Source of the DNA: Thermobispora bispora DSM 43833
GTDB taxonomy: Bacteria; Actinomycetota; Actinomycetes; Streptosporangiales; Streptosporangiaceae
Assembly: GCF_000092645.1 (NCBI RefSeq)
Contig: NC_014165.1
Location: 1,922,001 to 1,986,000 of the forward strand
Reading direction: 5' to 3'
Length of the DNA stretch: 64,000 nt
A model generated the notes under the pieces. It ran no database searches. It was given only the letters and a program-made list of their open reading frames with translations, and had not been told where the DNA came from. Positions 23,695 to 33,347 of the stretch are shown here, piece by piece (positions within the stretch are counted from its first letter, which is position 1; every line of letters starts with the position of its first letter). The translations under genes were made by a program, and so were the position numbers.

Positions 23695-26010
23695 CTAGCG
23701 GGCGTCCGGGCCGATCAGCCCGGCGCGGCGCAGCGCCTCGGCCATGGCGCCCCCGGCCGGGGCCGGGCGGCCCCCGGTGCGCCGTCCGCCGCGCTCACCC
23801 CGGCCCGGCCCGCGCCCGTCGCCGCAGCCCGCGCCGCCGCGCTCTCCGGGGCGGCGCGCGGCCTCGTCGTCGAGCCGCAGGGTGAGCGAGATCCGCTTGC
23901 GCGCCAGGTCGACGTCGAGCACCTTGACCCGCACGATGTCGCCGGGTTTGACCACCTCGCGCGGGTCCTTGACGAACCGGTCCGCCATCGCCGACACGTG
24001 GACCAGGCCGTCCTGGTGGACGCCGATGTCGACGAACGCGCCGAACGCGGCGACGTTGGTGACCACGCCCTCGAGCACCATCCCCGGCTTGAGGTCCTCG
24101 ATCGTCTCCACGCCCTCCTTGAAGGCGGCCGTGGTGAACGTGGGCCGCGGGTCGCGCCCCGGCTTCTCCAGCTCCTTGAGGATGTCGGTCACCGTCGGCA
24201 GGCCGAACCGGTCGTCCACGAACCGGGCCGGGTCGAGCGAGCGGAGCACCCCGGTGTTGCCGATCAGCGAGCGGATGCCCATCCCGGTGGCCTCGAGGAT
24301 CCGCCGGACCACCGGGTACGCCTCCGGGTGCACGCTGGAGGAGTCGAGCGGGTCGTCCCCGTCCCGGATGCGGAGGAAGCCGGCGCACTGCTCGAACGCC
24401 TTCGGCCCGAGCCGGGGAACCGACTTGAGCTGCTCCCGGGACCGGAACGGGCCGTTGGCGTCGCGGTAGGCGACGATGTTCTCCGCCAGGGCGGGGGTGA
24501 TGCCGGAGACCCGGGCGAGCAGCGGCACGGAGGCGGTGTTCACGTCGACCCCGACCGCGTTCACGCAGTCCTCGACCACCGCGTCGAGCGAGCGGGAGAG
24601 CTTCACCTCGGAGACGTCGTGCTGGTACTGGCCGACGCCGATCGACTTCGGGTCGATCTTCACCAGCTCGGCGAGCGGGTCCTGGAGGCGGCGCGCGATC
24701 GAGACCGCGCCGCGCAGCGACACGTCGAGGTCGGGCAGCTCCCGGGAGGCGTACTCGGACGCGGAGTAGACCGACGCCCCGGCCTCGGAGACCATCACCT
24801 TGGTCAGGTGCGGCATCCGCCGGACCAGCTCGGCGGCGAGCCGGTCGGTCTCCCGGGAGGCGGTGCCGTTGCCGACCGCGATCAGCTCGACCGAGTGCTC
24901 GGTGGCGAGCCGGGCGAGCACCTGCAGCGACTCCTCCCACCGCCGCTGCGGTTCGTGCGGGTAGATGGTCGTGGTCGCGACCACCTTGCCGGTCCCGTCG
25001 ACCACGGCGACCTTCACCCCGGTCCGCAGGCCCGGGTCGAGCCCCATGGTGGGCCGCGCCCCGGCGGGGGCGGCGAGCAGCAGGTCCCGCAGGTTCGCGG
25101 CGAAGATCCGGACCGCCTCGTCCTCGGCGGCCTGCCACAGGCGGCCGCGCAGGTCGATGCCGAGCCGGACGAGGATCCGGGTGCGCCACGCCCAGCGGAC
25201 CGTGTCGGCGAGCCACCGGTCGGCCGGGCGGCCCCGGTCCTCGATGCCGAACCGCTGCGCGATGATCCGCTCGTAGTCGTTCGGCTCCTCGGCCTGGGGG
25301 TCGAAGGTGAGGCTGAGGACCTCCTCCTTCTCCCCGCGGTACATCGCGAGGATCCGGTGCGAGGGCAGGGTGGTGAACGGCTCGGCGTAGTCGAAGTAGT
25401 CCGCGTACTTGGCCCCGGACTCCTCCTTGCCCTCCCGGACGCGGGAGACGAGCCGGCCGCGCCGCCACATCCGCTCGCGCAGCTCGCCGATGAGGTCGGC
25501 GTCCTCGGAGAACCGCTCGATGAGGATGGCCCGGGCGCCCTCCAGGGCGGCCGCGGTGTCCGGCACGCCCTCGCCGAGGTACGCCTGCGCCGTGGCCTCG
25601 GGGTCGAGCGTGGGGTCGGCGAGCAGCGCGTCCGCGAGCGGCTCCAGCCCGGCCTCGCGGGCGATCTGCGCCTTGGTCCGCCGCTTTGGCTTGAACGGCA
25701 GGTAGAGGTCCTCGAGCCGGGCCTTCGTGTCGGCCGCCATGATCTGCGCCTCCAGGGCCTCGTCGAGCTTGCCCTGGGCCCGGATCGACTCGAGGATCGC
25801 CGCGCGCCGCTCCTCCAGCTCGCGCAGGTAGCGCAGCCGCTCCTCGAGGGTGCGCAGCTGCGCGTCGGTCATCATGCCCGTGGCTTCCTTGCGGTAGCGG
25901 GCGATGAACGGCACCGTGGCGCCGCCGTCGAGCAGCTCGATGGCCGCCGCCACCTGGTTTTCCCGTACGCCGAGCTCCTCGGCGATCCGCTGCTGAATGG
26001 TGGTCGTCAC
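23695..26010 (-). CDS. tex: Tex-family RNA-binding transcription accessory protein
   Basis: 771 aa (E. coli YhgF 773). Order of parts: N-terminal HTH-like region with [19 protein letters not shown] near residue 30, YqgF/RuvC-like domain with [17 protein letters not shown] near 325, helix-hairpin-helix motifs ([19 protein letters not shown] region near 453 onward, then [16 protein letters not shown]), and the C-terminal S1 domain ([34 protein letters not shown], from about 637). A Gly/Arg-rich tail follows. The start is set at GTG 26010 ([15 protein letters not shown]) to match the family; an upstream in-frame ATG at 26049 is less likely. It probably acts in RNA handling around transcription. 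Confidence 0.95.
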   Translation of the reverse strand: MTTTIQQRIAEELGVRENQVAAAIELLDGGATVPFIARYRKEATGMMTDAQLRTLEERLRYLRELEERRAAILESIRAQGKLDEALEAQIMAADTKARLEDLYLPFKPKRRTKAQIAREAGLEPLADALLADPTLDPEATAQAYLGEGVPDTAAALEGARAILIERFSEDADLIGELRERMWRRGRLVSRVREGKEESGAKYADYFDYAEPFTTLPSHRILAMYRGEKEEVLSLTFDPQAEEPNDYERIIAQRFGIEDRGRPADRWLADTVRWAWRTRILVRLGIDLRGRLWQAAEDEAVRIFAANLRDLLLAAPAGARPTMGLDPGLRTGVKVAVVDGTGKVVATTTIYPHEPQRRWEESLQVLARLATEHSVELIAVGNGTASRETDRLAAELVRRMPHLTKVMVSEAGASVYSASEYASRELPDLDVSLRGAVSIARRLQDPLAELVKIDPKSIGVGQYQHDVSEVKLSRSLDAVVEDCVNAVGVDVNTASVPLLARVSGITPALAENIVAYRDANGPFRSREQLKSVPRLGPKAFEQCAGFLRIRDGDDPLDSSSVHPEAYPVVRRILEATGMGIRSLIGNTGVLRSLDPARFVDDRFGLPTVTDILKELEKPGRDPRPTFTTAAFKEGVETIEDLKPGMVLEGVVTNVAAFGAFVDIGVHQDGLVHVSAMADRFVKDPREVVKPGDIVRVKVLDVDLARKRISLTLRLDDEAARRPGERGGAGCGDGRGPGRGERGGRRTGGRPAPAGGAMAEALRRAGLIGPDAR

Positions 26011-26159
26011 GATCGTTGACCCGCTTTCTTCCGGGAGGCGGCTCACCATTCTGCCGGATTCGCGGGCGGGGACGGGCCGGGAAGATCACACCGGTCCGGC
26101 CGCGCCGTGATCGGCCGGTCGCGCCCCGGCGCGGGCGGGCCGTTGTTACGCTGCCGCGG

Positions 26160-26573
26160 GTGACCGGTGGCGAGGGGATGGAGTGCGCATGGCGGGTGCC
26201 CTGGCAGATCATCGCGGTCAAGGCGGCCGGCGCCGTGCTCTGCGCGGTGCTGGCGGTGGCCGGTGACCCCGGGCAGCTCTTCCTCGCCGGGGTCGCCGCG
26301 CTCGGCTTCGCCGGGCTGGCCCTCCGCGACCTGCTCGTCCCGGTACGGCTCGCCGCCGGCCCGGACGGGCTGGTGATCGCCGGGCTCACCGGGCGGCGGC
26401 GGATCCCGTGGGACCGGGTGCGGGGGATCCGGGCCGAGGCGTACCGCCGGTACGGGATCACCACCGAGCTGCTGGAGATCGACACCGGGGACGACGTGCA
26501 CCTCTTCAGCCGGTGGGACCTCGGCGCCCGGGTGCCCGACGTGGCCGGCGCGCTCGCGCGGCTGCGGCCCTGA
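26160..26573 (+). CDS. Small membrane protein with PH-like domain
   Basis: 137 aa. Two hydrophobic helices (IIAVKAAGAVLCAVLAVAG and FLAGVAALGFAGLALRDLL) precede a PH-like domain (RLAAGPDGLVIAGLTGRRRIPWDRVRGIRAE to the end), a layout like mycobacterial Cfp6-type proteins. Start GTG 26160 sits 7 nt after a TACGCT box (26147-26152), which suggests a leaderless transcript; ATG 26178 is an alternative. Function unknown. The next gene in the same direction also encodes a small membrane protein. Confidence 0.75.
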   Translation: MTGGEGMECAWRVPWQIIAVKAAGAVLCAVLAVAGDPGQLFLAGVAALGFAGLALRDLLVPVRLAAGPDGLVIAGLTGRRRIPWDRVRGIRAEAYRRYGITTELLEIDTGDDVHLFSRWDLGARVPDVAGALARLRP

Positions 26574-26624
26574 CCGCAAGCGGGCTGCAAGCGGGCGTCA
26601 AAGCCCCTGTCCTACGTTCCAGGC

Positions 26625-27047
26625 GTGCCTGACATCCTCCTGAGCATCGTCTGCGGCGGCGCCGGCCTGTTCCTCGCGGTGGCGGGGTGCCGGGAGCTGC
26701 TGAGCCTGCGGAGCTTCCGGCGGCGGGCGCTGCGCGCACCGGGCCTGGTGGTCGGGCTGCGCCGGGACGGGGTTCCCGACGAGGGCGCCGCGTGCTATCC
26801 GATCATCCGGTTCACCACGCTCGACGGCCGGCAGGTCGAGGCGCGGGCCAGGATCGGCGGCAACCCGCCGCTGTGCCGGCCCGGGCGCCAGGTCACGGTC
26901 CTGTACGACCCGGCCCGGCCGGCCGACATCAGCCTGAGCGGGCCGGTGGGCAGCGGGGCCGTGTTCTTCGGGATCCTGCTCTGCGTCGGGCTCGGGCTGC
27001 TCTTCCTGGCGGCCGGCACCGCGATCGACGCCCTCGGGGCGCTGTGA
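26625..27047 (+). CDS. DUF3592-type membrane protein
   Basis: 140 aa. One membrane helix at each end (LLSIVCGGAGLFLAVAGC and SGAVFFGILLCVGLGLLFLAAG) encloses a beta-rich soluble domain with YPIIRFTTLDGRQVEARARIG and GRQVTVLYDPARPADISL, the DUF3592 pattern. Start GTG 26625 lies 6 nt after TACGTT (26613-26618), again consistent with leaderless expression. Role unknown. Confidence 0.82.
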   Translation: MPDILLSIVCGGAGLFLAVAGCRELLSLRSFRRRALRAPGLVVGLRRDGVPDEGAACYPIIRFTTLDGRQVEARARIGGNPPLCRPGRQVTVLYDPARPADISLSGPVGSGAVFFGILLCVGLGLLFLAAGTAIDALGAL

Positions 27048-27202
27048 CGCCGCCGCGAGGCCGCCGGGCCGCCCGCCGGGCGCGGTGCGCGCACCGCGCG
27101 CCCCGTGCACGGCCCGGCAGGACATCGCCGGTGCCTCCCCGGCCGCGCGGTGGGCGCGGCCGGGGAGGCGGCGCGCCGCGCGACGGTCATATGCTGTCGC
27201 CC

Positions 27203-27784
27203 ATGGCAGCGGAGCGTGGCCGGAGCCGGGAGCGGCGTGAGGAACTGCTCGACGCGGCCGACCGGGTGATCCGGCGGGAGGGGCCCGAGGCGTCGATGGC
27301 CGCGATCGCCGCCGAGGCGGGGATCACCAAGCCGATCCTGTACCGGCACTTCGGCGACAAGAGCGGCCTGTACCAGGCCCTGGCCGAACGGCATGCCCGT
27401 ATCGTGATCGACCGGTTGCGGCCGGAGTTCGCCCGGGCGATGGCCGACCCGCGGTCCCGGGCCCGGGCCGCGATCGGCGCCTACCTGGACACCATCTCCG
27501 CCCACCCGAACCTCTACCGGTTCCTCTTCCACCGGGCGAGCGCGGAGGACGGCAAGACCCGCAGCCAGATGGCGGCGATCGTGCGGAGCGTGGGCGAGGA
27601 GCTCGCGTCCCTGCTCCTGCAGGAGGGGGTGGTCGGCGACCCGGTGCGGGCCAGCGTGTTCGGGCACGCGTTCGTCGGCATGGTCCAGGCGATCGGCGAC
27701 TGGTGGCTCGACAACCCCGGGCTCGACCGCGACACGGTGGTCGACAGCCTCGCCGACGTGATCGCCGCGGCCCTGAAGGCCTGA
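27203..27784 (+). CDS. TetR-family transcriptional regulator
   Basis: 193 aa. The HTH (residues about 12-58) includes ELLDAADRVIRREGPEASMAAIAAEAGITKPILYRHFGDKSGLYQAL. The ligand domain is alpha-helical with a FGHAFVGMVQAIGDWWLDNP segment, typical of regulators of lipid or exporter genes. ATG 27203 follows a TATGCT box by 7 nt, so leaderless translation is likely; an earlier in-frame ATG at 27191 overlaps that box. The target is unknown. Confidence 0.92.
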   Translation: MAAERGRSRERREELLDAADRVIRREGPEASMAAIAAEAGITKPILYRHFGDKSGLYQALAERHARIVIDRLRPEFARAMADPRSRARAAIGAYLDTISAHPNLYRFLFHRASAEDGKTRSQMAAIVRSVGEELASLLLQEGVVGDPVRASVFGHAFVGMVQAIGDWWLDNPGLDRDTVVDSLADVIAAALKA

Positions 27785-27790
27785 CCGGGC

Positions 27791-27829
27791 GTCACCGCGG
27801 ACCGGCCGTGCGTGGCGCGCCGCGGTGAC
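27791..27829. terminator. Hairpin between TetR gene and rodA
   Basis: 10-bp arms GTCACCGCGG and CCGCGGTGAC, with a 19-nt GC-rich loop that can itself pair, between convergent genes. Confidence 0.6.
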
Positions 27830-27852
27830 CCGCACGGCGCGGCCACCGCGCG

Positions 27853-28998
27853 TCACAGGTGGTGCAGGTCCTTGCGCTGGATCGACATGAGCACGCCCAC
27901 CGCGGCCAGGCAGGCCACCGCGGACGACCCGCCGTACGAGACGAACGGCAGCGGCACCCCGGCGATCGGGGCGAGCCGGACGACCATGCCGACGTTGACG
28001 AACGTCTGCGCGGCGAACCAGCAGACGATCCCGGCGGCGGCGAGGGTCCCGAACGGCAGGGCGGCCCGGGACGCGGTGCGCAGCGCGCGCCAGATCACGA
28101 ACCAGAGCAGGACCAGGATGAGCGCCGCGCCGGCGAACCCGAGCTCCTCGCCGGCGACGGTGAAGATGAAGTCGGTGTGCTGCTCGGGGACGAACCGGCC
28201 GCCGGTCTGGTCGCCGCGGAACAGGCCGGTGCCGAGCAGCCCGCCCGAGCCGACCGTGTTCAGGGCCTGGGTGGCGTTGTACCCGGCGCCCTGCGGGTCG
28301 GCCGCGGGGTCGGCGAACGCGAGCAGCCGCTGCACCTGGTGCGGGCGGAGGAGCCCGAGCCACCAGGCGAGCGCCGCGGCGGCCGCGCCGGAGAGCACCA
28401 GGACGGCGATCCACCGCCACCGCACCCCGGCGATCACGAGCATGCCGAGCACGATCGCGGTGAGGATCATGGCGGTGCCGAGGTCGGGCTGGAGCATCAC
28501 CAGGCCGAACGGCACCGCGGTGACGCCGAGCGCGAGCAGCAGGTGCACCCCGCCCGGCCGGTGCTCCCCGTCGGGCTGGTCGCCGAGCAGGGTGGCGAGG
28601 GCGAGCACGAGCGTGAGCTTGGCGAACTCGGACGGCTGCGCCTGCACCGGGCCGATGCCGAGCCACGACTGCGCGCCGTTGACGGTCTGGCCGAGCGGGG
28701 TGAGCACCAGGAGCAGGCTCACGCAGGTCAGCGCGTACGCGGGCAGGCTCCAGACCCGCAGCGTCGACAGGTCGACCAGGGCGACCACGAGCATGATCAC
28801 CAGGCCGGCGAGCACGTTGACGATCTGCCGCTTCAGGTACTGCTGCGGGTCCTCCCCGGCGGCGATGAGCCGCGGCCGGGTCGCCGCCCACACCAGGACC
28901 ACGCTGATCAGGGAGAGCGCGGTGACCGCGGCGGCGAGGCCCCAGTCGAGCCGGGGCAGCGGGAGGCGGCGGGCGCGGGCGGACGGTGACGTGATCAC
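27853..28998 (-). CDS. rodA: Peptidoglycan glycosyltransferase RodA (SEDS family)
   Basis: 381 aa polytopic membrane protein. SEDS signatures are LAGLVIMLVVALVDLS, GAQSWLGIGPVQAQPSEFAKL near residues 108-128 (with the catalytic-site Asp/Glu region nearby), GTGLFRGDQTGGRFVPEQHTDFIFTVAGEELGF near 210-242 and PFVSYGGSS near the C-terminus. It polymerises lipid II during cell elongation with the PBP2 encoded just upstream. GTG start overlaps the PBP2 stop by 4 nt (GTGA). It is the last gene of the mreB-mreC-pbp2-rodA unit. Confidence 0.95.
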   Translation of the reverse strand: MITSPSARARRLPLPRLDWGLAAAVTALSLISVVLVWAATRPRLIAAGEDPQQYLKRQIVNVLAGLVIMLVVALVDLSTLRVWSLPAYALTCVSLLLVLTPLGQTVNGAQSWLGIGPVQAQPSEFAKLTLVLALATLLGDQPDGEHRPGGVHLLLALGVTAVPFGLVMLQPDLGTAMILTAIVLGMLVIAGVRWRWIAVLVLSGAAAAALAWWLGLLRPHQVQRLLAFADPAADPQGAGYNATQALNTVGSGGLLGTGLFRGDQTGGRFVPEQHTDFIFTVAGEELGFAGAALILVLLWFVIWRALRTASRAALPFGTLAAAGIVCWFAAQTFVNVGMVVRLAPIAGVPLPFVSYGGSSAVACLAAVGVLMSIQRKDLHHL

Positions 28999-31007
28999 TT
29001 GGCCCCTCCGGTGAGGTCGGGCAGGCGGTCGGTGAGCCGGCCGCCGGGGAGCGCGGCGCGCTTGCCCTCGAGGCCGTAGATGCCGGACCAGATCTCCCGG
29101 GCCGCGGGCGCGGCCGCGTCGGCGCCGGCGCCGCCCTGGGTGACCACGACCACCACCACGAACCTCGGCTTGTCGGCCGGGGCGAACGAGGCGAACCAGG
29201 AGGTGTCATTCACCCCGTATGCCTCGGCGGTCCCGGTCTTCCCGGCGACCGGCAGCTCGTCGAGGGGGAACCCGGCGAACGCCCCGGCGGCGGTGCCGGA
29301 GCGGGGCACCTCGGCGAGCGCGTCCCGGATGTAGGCGAGGGTCTTGCCGGAGACGGGGAGCCGGCCGACCACCGGCGGGGTGATGGTCCGCAGCACCCGG
29401 CCGTCGGCGCCGACCACGGCCTTGCCGATCCGCGGGCTGAACAGCTTGCCGCCGTTGGCGAGCGCGGCGTACGCCCGGGCGAGCTGCAGCGGCGTGACGA
29501 GCACGTCCCCCTGGCCGATGGAGAAGTTGGCCGCGTCGCCCGGGGTCCACAGGTAGCCGGTGGCGCAGTGCTCGGCGGCCACCGCCTTGAGGTAGGCGGC
29601 CCGCTGCGGATCGGTCTTCGCCAGGGACGGGTAGCCGGTCTTGGCGGCCTTGCAGGTCTCCTCCTTGGTCTGCTCCCAGTAGGCGCGCTTCCACTCCCGG
29701 CCCGGCACCCGGCCGGCGGCCTCCCCGGGCAGGTCGATCCCGGTCTTGGCGCCGAACCCGAAGGCGCGGGCCATGCGCTGCATGGGCTCGGCCGGCCGCT
29801 TGGCCCGCTCGTCCTTCACCCACATGTCGTAGGCGAACCGGTAGAAGATCGTGTCGCAGGAGACGACGAGGGCGCGGCGCAGGTCCATGAAGCCGTAACC
29901 GATCCCGCCGAAGTTGCGGAACGACCGATCGCCGACCCGGTAGGAGCCGGAGCAGTCGTACCGGCCGTACAGGTCGTAGCCGGCGTCCACCGCCGCCGCG
30001 AGCGAGACGATCTTCCAGGTTGAGGCGGGCGGCCACTGCCCCTGGATCGCCCGGGAGACCAGCGGCTGGCCGTGCGCGGCGCTGGTGAGCCGCTTGTAGT
30101 CGGCCGGGCGGATGCCGCCGGTCCACACGGACGGGTCGTAGGAGGGGTAGGCGGCCATGGCGACCACACGGCCGGTGCGGACGTCCATGACCACCGCGGC
30201 GCCGGAGCGCGCGGACGCGGGGCGGGTCTTCCGGACGGCCCGCTCGAGCGCCTTCTCCACGACCCGCTGCACCTTGGCGTCGATGCTGGTCACCAGCGTC
30301 GCCCCGGGCTGGGGCGGCTCCTCGCGCACGACCCGCAGCACCTGGCCGGCGCTGTCCACCACGAGCTGCCGGCTGCCCTCCCGCCCGCGCAGCTCCGCGT
30401 CGTAGCTCGCCTCCAGCCCGTCGCGGCCGACGAACCGGACGCCGTACGGCCCGCCGCCCCGGGTGCTGTCGGGGCCGACGTAGCCGAGCACGTGCGCGGC
30501 GAGGCCGCCCTCGGGGTAGTCCCGGACCGGCTGGAGCTCGGCGGTGACCCCGGGGAACTCCTCGGGGCGCTCGACGATCTGCATCGCGATCCGCTCGTCG
30601 ACCCCTTCGGCGACCGGGATCGGCTGGTACGGCGAGCCGGCCCAGCACGGCTTGCCCACCTTCGGCCCGCAGAGCCGCACCTTGCGGGCGATCTCCCGGT
30701 AGGGCATGCCGAGCAGGCGGGCGAGCCGGCGCAGCACGGCGCGCCCGTTGTCCGGCCGGCGGGAGAGGGTGATGTAGTCCACGGACACCGTCATCGCCGT
30801 GCGGTTGCGCACCAGCGGGCGGCCGCGCTGATCGACGATCTGCCCGCGCACGGCCGGGAGGACGACCTGGCGGGTGTGGTCCTCGACGGCCGCGCGGGCG
30901 TACCGGTCGCCGTCGATGATCTGCACCTGCCAGAGGCGGCCGAGGAGCACGAGGAACATGCAGGCGACGAGCACGTGGACGAGGAGCAGGCGCGATCGGT
31001 GCGGCAT
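28995..31007 (-). CDS. mrdA: Elongation penicillin-binding protein 2
   Basis: 670 aa class B PBP. A single N-terminal anchor (LLLVHVLVACMFLVLLGRLW) is followed by the pedestal domain (RGQIVDQRGRPLVRN near residue 54) and transpeptidase domain. The active-site SxxK is STWK in PPASTWK near residue 330, the second motif is SCD (VVSCDTIFYRF) and the third KTGT (VAGKTGTAEAYG near 590). It cross-links peptidoglycan during lateral or apical growth. Start ATG follows AGGAGG. It overlaps rodA. The 138 nt between it and mreC hold no mreD. Confidence 0.95.
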   Translation of the reverse strand: MPHRSRLLLVHVLVACMFLVLLGRLWQVQIIDGDRYARAAVEDHTRQVVLPAVRGQIVDQRGRPLVRNRTAMTVSVDYITLSRRPDNGRAVLRRLARLLGMPYREIARKVRLCGPKVGKPCWAGSPYQPIPVAEGVDERIAMQIVERPEEFPGVTAELQPVRDYPEGGLAAHVLGYVGPDSTRGGGPYGVRFVGRDGLEASYDAELRGREGSRQLVVDSAGQVLRVVREEPPQPGATLVTSIDAKVQRVVEKALERAVRKTRPASARSGAAVVMDVRTGRVVAMAAYPSYDPSVWTGGIRPADYKRLTSAAHGQPLVSRAIQGQWPPASTWKIVSLAAAVDAGYDLYGRYDCSGSYRVGDRSFRNFGGIGYGFMDLRRALVVSCDTIFYRFAYDMWVKDERAKRPAEPMQRMARAFGFGAKTGIDLPGEAAGRVPGREWKRAYWEQTKEETCKAAKTGYPSLAKTDPQRAAYLKAVAAEHCATGYLWTPGDAANFSIGQGDVLVTPLQLARAYAALANGGKLFSPRIGKAVVGADGRVLRTITPPVVGRLPVSGKTLAYIRDALAEVPRSGTAAGAFAGFPLDELPVAGKTGTAEAYGVNDTSWFASFAPADKPRFVVVVVVTQGGAGADAAAPAAREIWSGIYGLEGKRAALPGGRLTDRLPDLTGGAK

Positions 31008-31145
31008 GGTCCTCCTGGGGTGCGGACGGCCGATGGCGGTCCCGCCGGGGGCGGGTGTGGGGGAGCGTCACGGGCGTGCGGGCGGTGCGGTGGGGGCGCG
31101 GACGGGCCGCGGGCCGGGGTCCCGGGCGCCGCGGAGCCCGGCGCC

Positions 31146-31967
31146 TCACCCGGCCCGGGCGTCGCCCGACCGGCCGGACCCGGTCACCACCCCGACCACG
31201 TCGAGGGCGCTGAACCGGACCGCGGGGCGCACCAGCGCGCTCCGGGTGAGCTGGTCCGTCGCCGGCTCCACCTCGATCACCTCGCCGATGGGGACGCCGG
31301 CCGGGTAGGGCCGCATGCCGCGGGAGCCGAGGGTCTCCACGCGCTGCCCGACCCGGAGCGGGGCGCGGGCGTCGAGCACGCGGAGGCGGAGCAGGCCGCC
31401 GCTCCGCATGCCCTCACCGGTCACGATGCCGACGTGGCGGGACCCGGCGAGCCGGGCGCCGATGCCGCTGGTGACGTCCGTGGCGAGCAGCACGGTGGCG
31501 CTGTCGGCGCCGGCCGCGATCACCCGGCCGACCAGCCCGTCGCCGCTCACCACGGCCATGTTCGGCCGCACCCCTCGCCGGGTCCCTGCGTCGATGGTCA
31601 CCGTGTCGGCGCGGCCCGGGCCCTCGCCGACCGCGATCACGTGGGCGGGGACGAGGCCCGGGTACGGCGCGGCCTCGCGGAGCTCCGCGAGCCTGGCTGC
31701 CCGGTCGTGTTCGGCGCGCGCCGCCCAGAGCCGGGCGGCGAGCCGGGCGTTCTCCAGCTCGTACGCGCGGACGTCGCCCGCGTCCGAGCCGCCGAGGGCC
31801 GCCGTGCCGCCCAGGGCGGCTGAGGTTCCGCCCGCCCGGCCGGCGGGTTCGGCGCCGGCGGCGTGCCGCAGGGCGAGGCCGCCCGGGACGCCGATCACGA
31901 TCAGCCCGGCGGAGGCGGCGGCCAGCAGGGCGAGGACGGGCCGCCGGGCGCGCGGCGCGCGGCGCAT
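31146..31967 (-). CDS. mreC: Rod shape-determining protein MreC
   Basis: 273 aa. An N-terminal membrane helix (PVLALLAAASAGLIVIGVPGG) is followed by a coiled coil (YELENARLAARLWAARAEHDRAARLAELREA) and a periplasm-type two-barrel domain with GTRRGVRPNMAVVSGDGLVGRVI and the end GVPIGEVIEVEP...RPAVRFSALDVVGVV. It couples MreB filaments to PBP2/RodA. Start ATG 31967 has a strong GGAGGAGGTGAG ribosome site. The stop is 138 nt from mrdA. Confidence 0.93.
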   Translation of the reverse strand: MRRAPRARRPVLALLAAASAGLIVIGVPGGLALRHAAGAEPAGRAGGTSAALGGTAALGGSDAGDVRAYELENARLAARLWAARAEHDRAARLAELREAAPYPGLVPAHVIAVGEGPGRADTVTIDAGTRRGVRPNMAVVSGDGLVGRVIAAGADSATVLLATDVTSGIGARLAGSRHVGIVTGEGMRSGGLLRLRVLDARAPLRVGQRVETLGSRGMRPYPAGVPIGEVIEVEPATDQLTRSALVRPAVRFSALDVVGVVTGSGRSGDARAG

Positions 31968-32053
31968 CTGCTCACCTCCTCCGGCTGGCTCGTGCGATCG
32001 GGGACGTGGGACGGGCGGGAGGCCCTGGGCCGCGGGAGATGGCCGGGCGGCGA

Positions 32054-33088
32054 TCAGCGGCGCGGCTCGGGGATCAGCACGCCCTGCAGCCGGTCGAACT
32101 CCTCCAGGCAGCGGCCCGCGCCGAGGACGACCGAGTGGAGCGGGTTGTCGGCGACCTTGATCGGCATGCCGGTGACCTCGGCGAGCCGCCGGTCGAGGCC
32201 GCGCAGCAGGGCGCCGCCGCCGGTGAGCATGATCCCGTTCTCCACCAGGTCGCCGGCGAGCTCCGGCGGGCACTGGTCGAGCGCGTCCTGGATCGCGTCG
32301 ATGATCGAGCGAACCGGCTCCTCGATGGCCTGCCGTACCTCATCGGCCGAGATCATCAGGGTCTTCGGCAGCCCGCTCACCAGGTCCCGGCCCCGGATCT
32401 CCATCTTCGGCTCCTCCGGATCCTGGGGGAGCGCCGACCCGATGGCGATCTTGATCTCCTCGGCGGCCCGTTCGCCGAGCAGCAGCGAGTGCTCCTTCTT
32501 GACGTACGTGATGATCGCCTGGTCGAGCTCGTTGCCGCCGATCCGGATGGAGTGGGCGGTGACGATGCCGCCGAGCGCGATGATCGCCACCTCGGTGGTG
32601 CCGCCGCCGATGTCGACCACCATGCTGCCGGTCGGCTCGCTCACCGGAAGCCCGGAGCCGATCGCGGCGGCCATCGGCTCTTCGATGATGTAGACCCGGC
32701 GCGCGCCCGCGTGGTAGCCGGCCTCCTTGACGGCGCGCTGCTCCACGCCCGTGGTGCCGCTCGGCACGGCCACGATCATCCGCGGCTGGGTGAGATAGCG
32801 CCGCCGGTGAACCTTCTGAATGAAGTAACGGAGCATTCGCTCCGCCACCTCGAGATCGGTGATGACGCCGTCGGCGAGGGGGCGGATGGCCACGATGTTC
32901 CCCGGGGTGCGGCCGATCATCTGTTTGGCCTCATTGCCCACCGCGACGATTTTCTCCGTCCTGGTGTTCAGCGCGACCACGGACGGCTCGTCGAGCACGA
33001 TGCCGCGATTGCGCACGTAAACGACGGTGTTCGCGGTTCCGAGATCAACAGCGATGTCGCGGCCGAGGAAATCCATAGAAAAGCCCAT
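32054..33088 (-). CDS. mreB: Rod shape-determining protein MreB
   Basis: 344 aa actin homologue. Phosphate-1 motif DLGTANTVVYV (residues 15-25), connect-1 and phosphate-2 VDIGGGTTEVA, and adenosine motif MLTGGGALLRGLDRRLAEVTG. Also RTPGNIVAIRPLADGVITD. It forms membrane-associated filaments that organise wall synthesis; in filamentous actinomycetes it is often needed for spore walls. First gene of the operon, with a TATAAT box about 50 nt upstream. ATG 33076 (MDFLGRD) is an alternative start. Confidence 0.97.
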   Translation of the reverse strand: MGFSMDFLGRDIAVDLGTANTVVYVRNRGIVLDEPSVVALNTRTEKIVAVGNEAKQMIGRTPGNIVAIRPLADGVITDLEVAERMLRYFIQKVHRRRYLTQPRMIVAVPSGTTGVEQRAVKEAGYHAGARRVYIIEEPMAAAIGSGLPVSEPTGSMVVDIGGGTTEVAIIALGGIVTAHSIRIGGNELDQAIITYVKKEHSLLLGERAAEEIKIAIGSALPQDPEEPKMEIRGRDLVSGLPKTLMISADEVRQAIEEPVRSIIDAIQDALDQCPPELAGDLVENGIMLTGGGALLRGLDRRLAEVTGMPIKVADNPLHSVVLGAGRCLEEFDRLQGVLIPEPRR

Positions 33089-33137
33089 GCCAGTGCAGCG
33101 TCCTAAAGCCTCCCACCGAACCCGAATTCTGTAAAAT

Positions 33138-33143
33138 ATTATA
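33138..33143 (-). promoter_or_regulatory. Putative -10 box for the mreB operon
   Basis: Exact TATAAT on the minus strand inside an unusually A/T-rich stretch (33131-33150), 49 nt upstream of mreB. No clear -35 hexamer is seen at 16-18 nt. Confidence 0.6.
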
Positions 33144-33265
33144 GTTACGGAAAAGCCGTGTGTGGTGTGATGTGGCCCTCCATGCCCGCGAAGAACGTAC
33201 GGGTATTGAGGTATTCGTCACAGACCTCCGGTTCCACGGGGCGCGTGGTCCGGCGCCCGTCGCCG

Positions 33266-33295
33266 TTGCTTGATCGCCGTGCGCGTCGCTACGCT
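33266..33295 (+). promoter_or_regulatory. Putative trpL promoter
   Basis: TTGCTT (33266-33271), 18-nt spacer, TACGCT (33290-33295). The -10 box ends 7 nt before the leader-peptide ATG, so transcription would start at the ATG and the leader peptide would be translated from a leaderless mRNA. Confidence 0.6.
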
Positions 33296-33302
33296 GTACG
33301 GC

Positions 33303-33347
33303 ATGCGAGACCACGCCGCTTCGCCGATCTGGTGGTGGCGCCGCTGA
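33303..33347 (+). CDS. trpL: trp operon leader peptide
   Basis: 14 codons: MRDHAASPIWWWRR. Three consecutive Trp codons (33330-33338) sit just before the first arm of a hairpin series upstream of the anthranilate synthase gene. This is the hallmark of ribosome-mediated attenuation; Streptomyces venezuelae has a comparable trp leader. The peptide itself has no other function. Stop TGA at 33345-33347. Confidence 0.88.
   Translation: MRDHAASPIWWWRR

Noticed and set aside
23404-26019. A long plus-strand open frame opposite tex
   Set aside because: Same artefact: product is Arg/Gly/Val/Leu-rich with no domain, while the minus strand encodes a clear Tex protein.
26011-26049. ATG 26049 as the start of tex
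   Set aside because: It adds 13 residues not expected in the family. GTG 26010 matches the usual N-terminus, although no strong ribosome site decides it.
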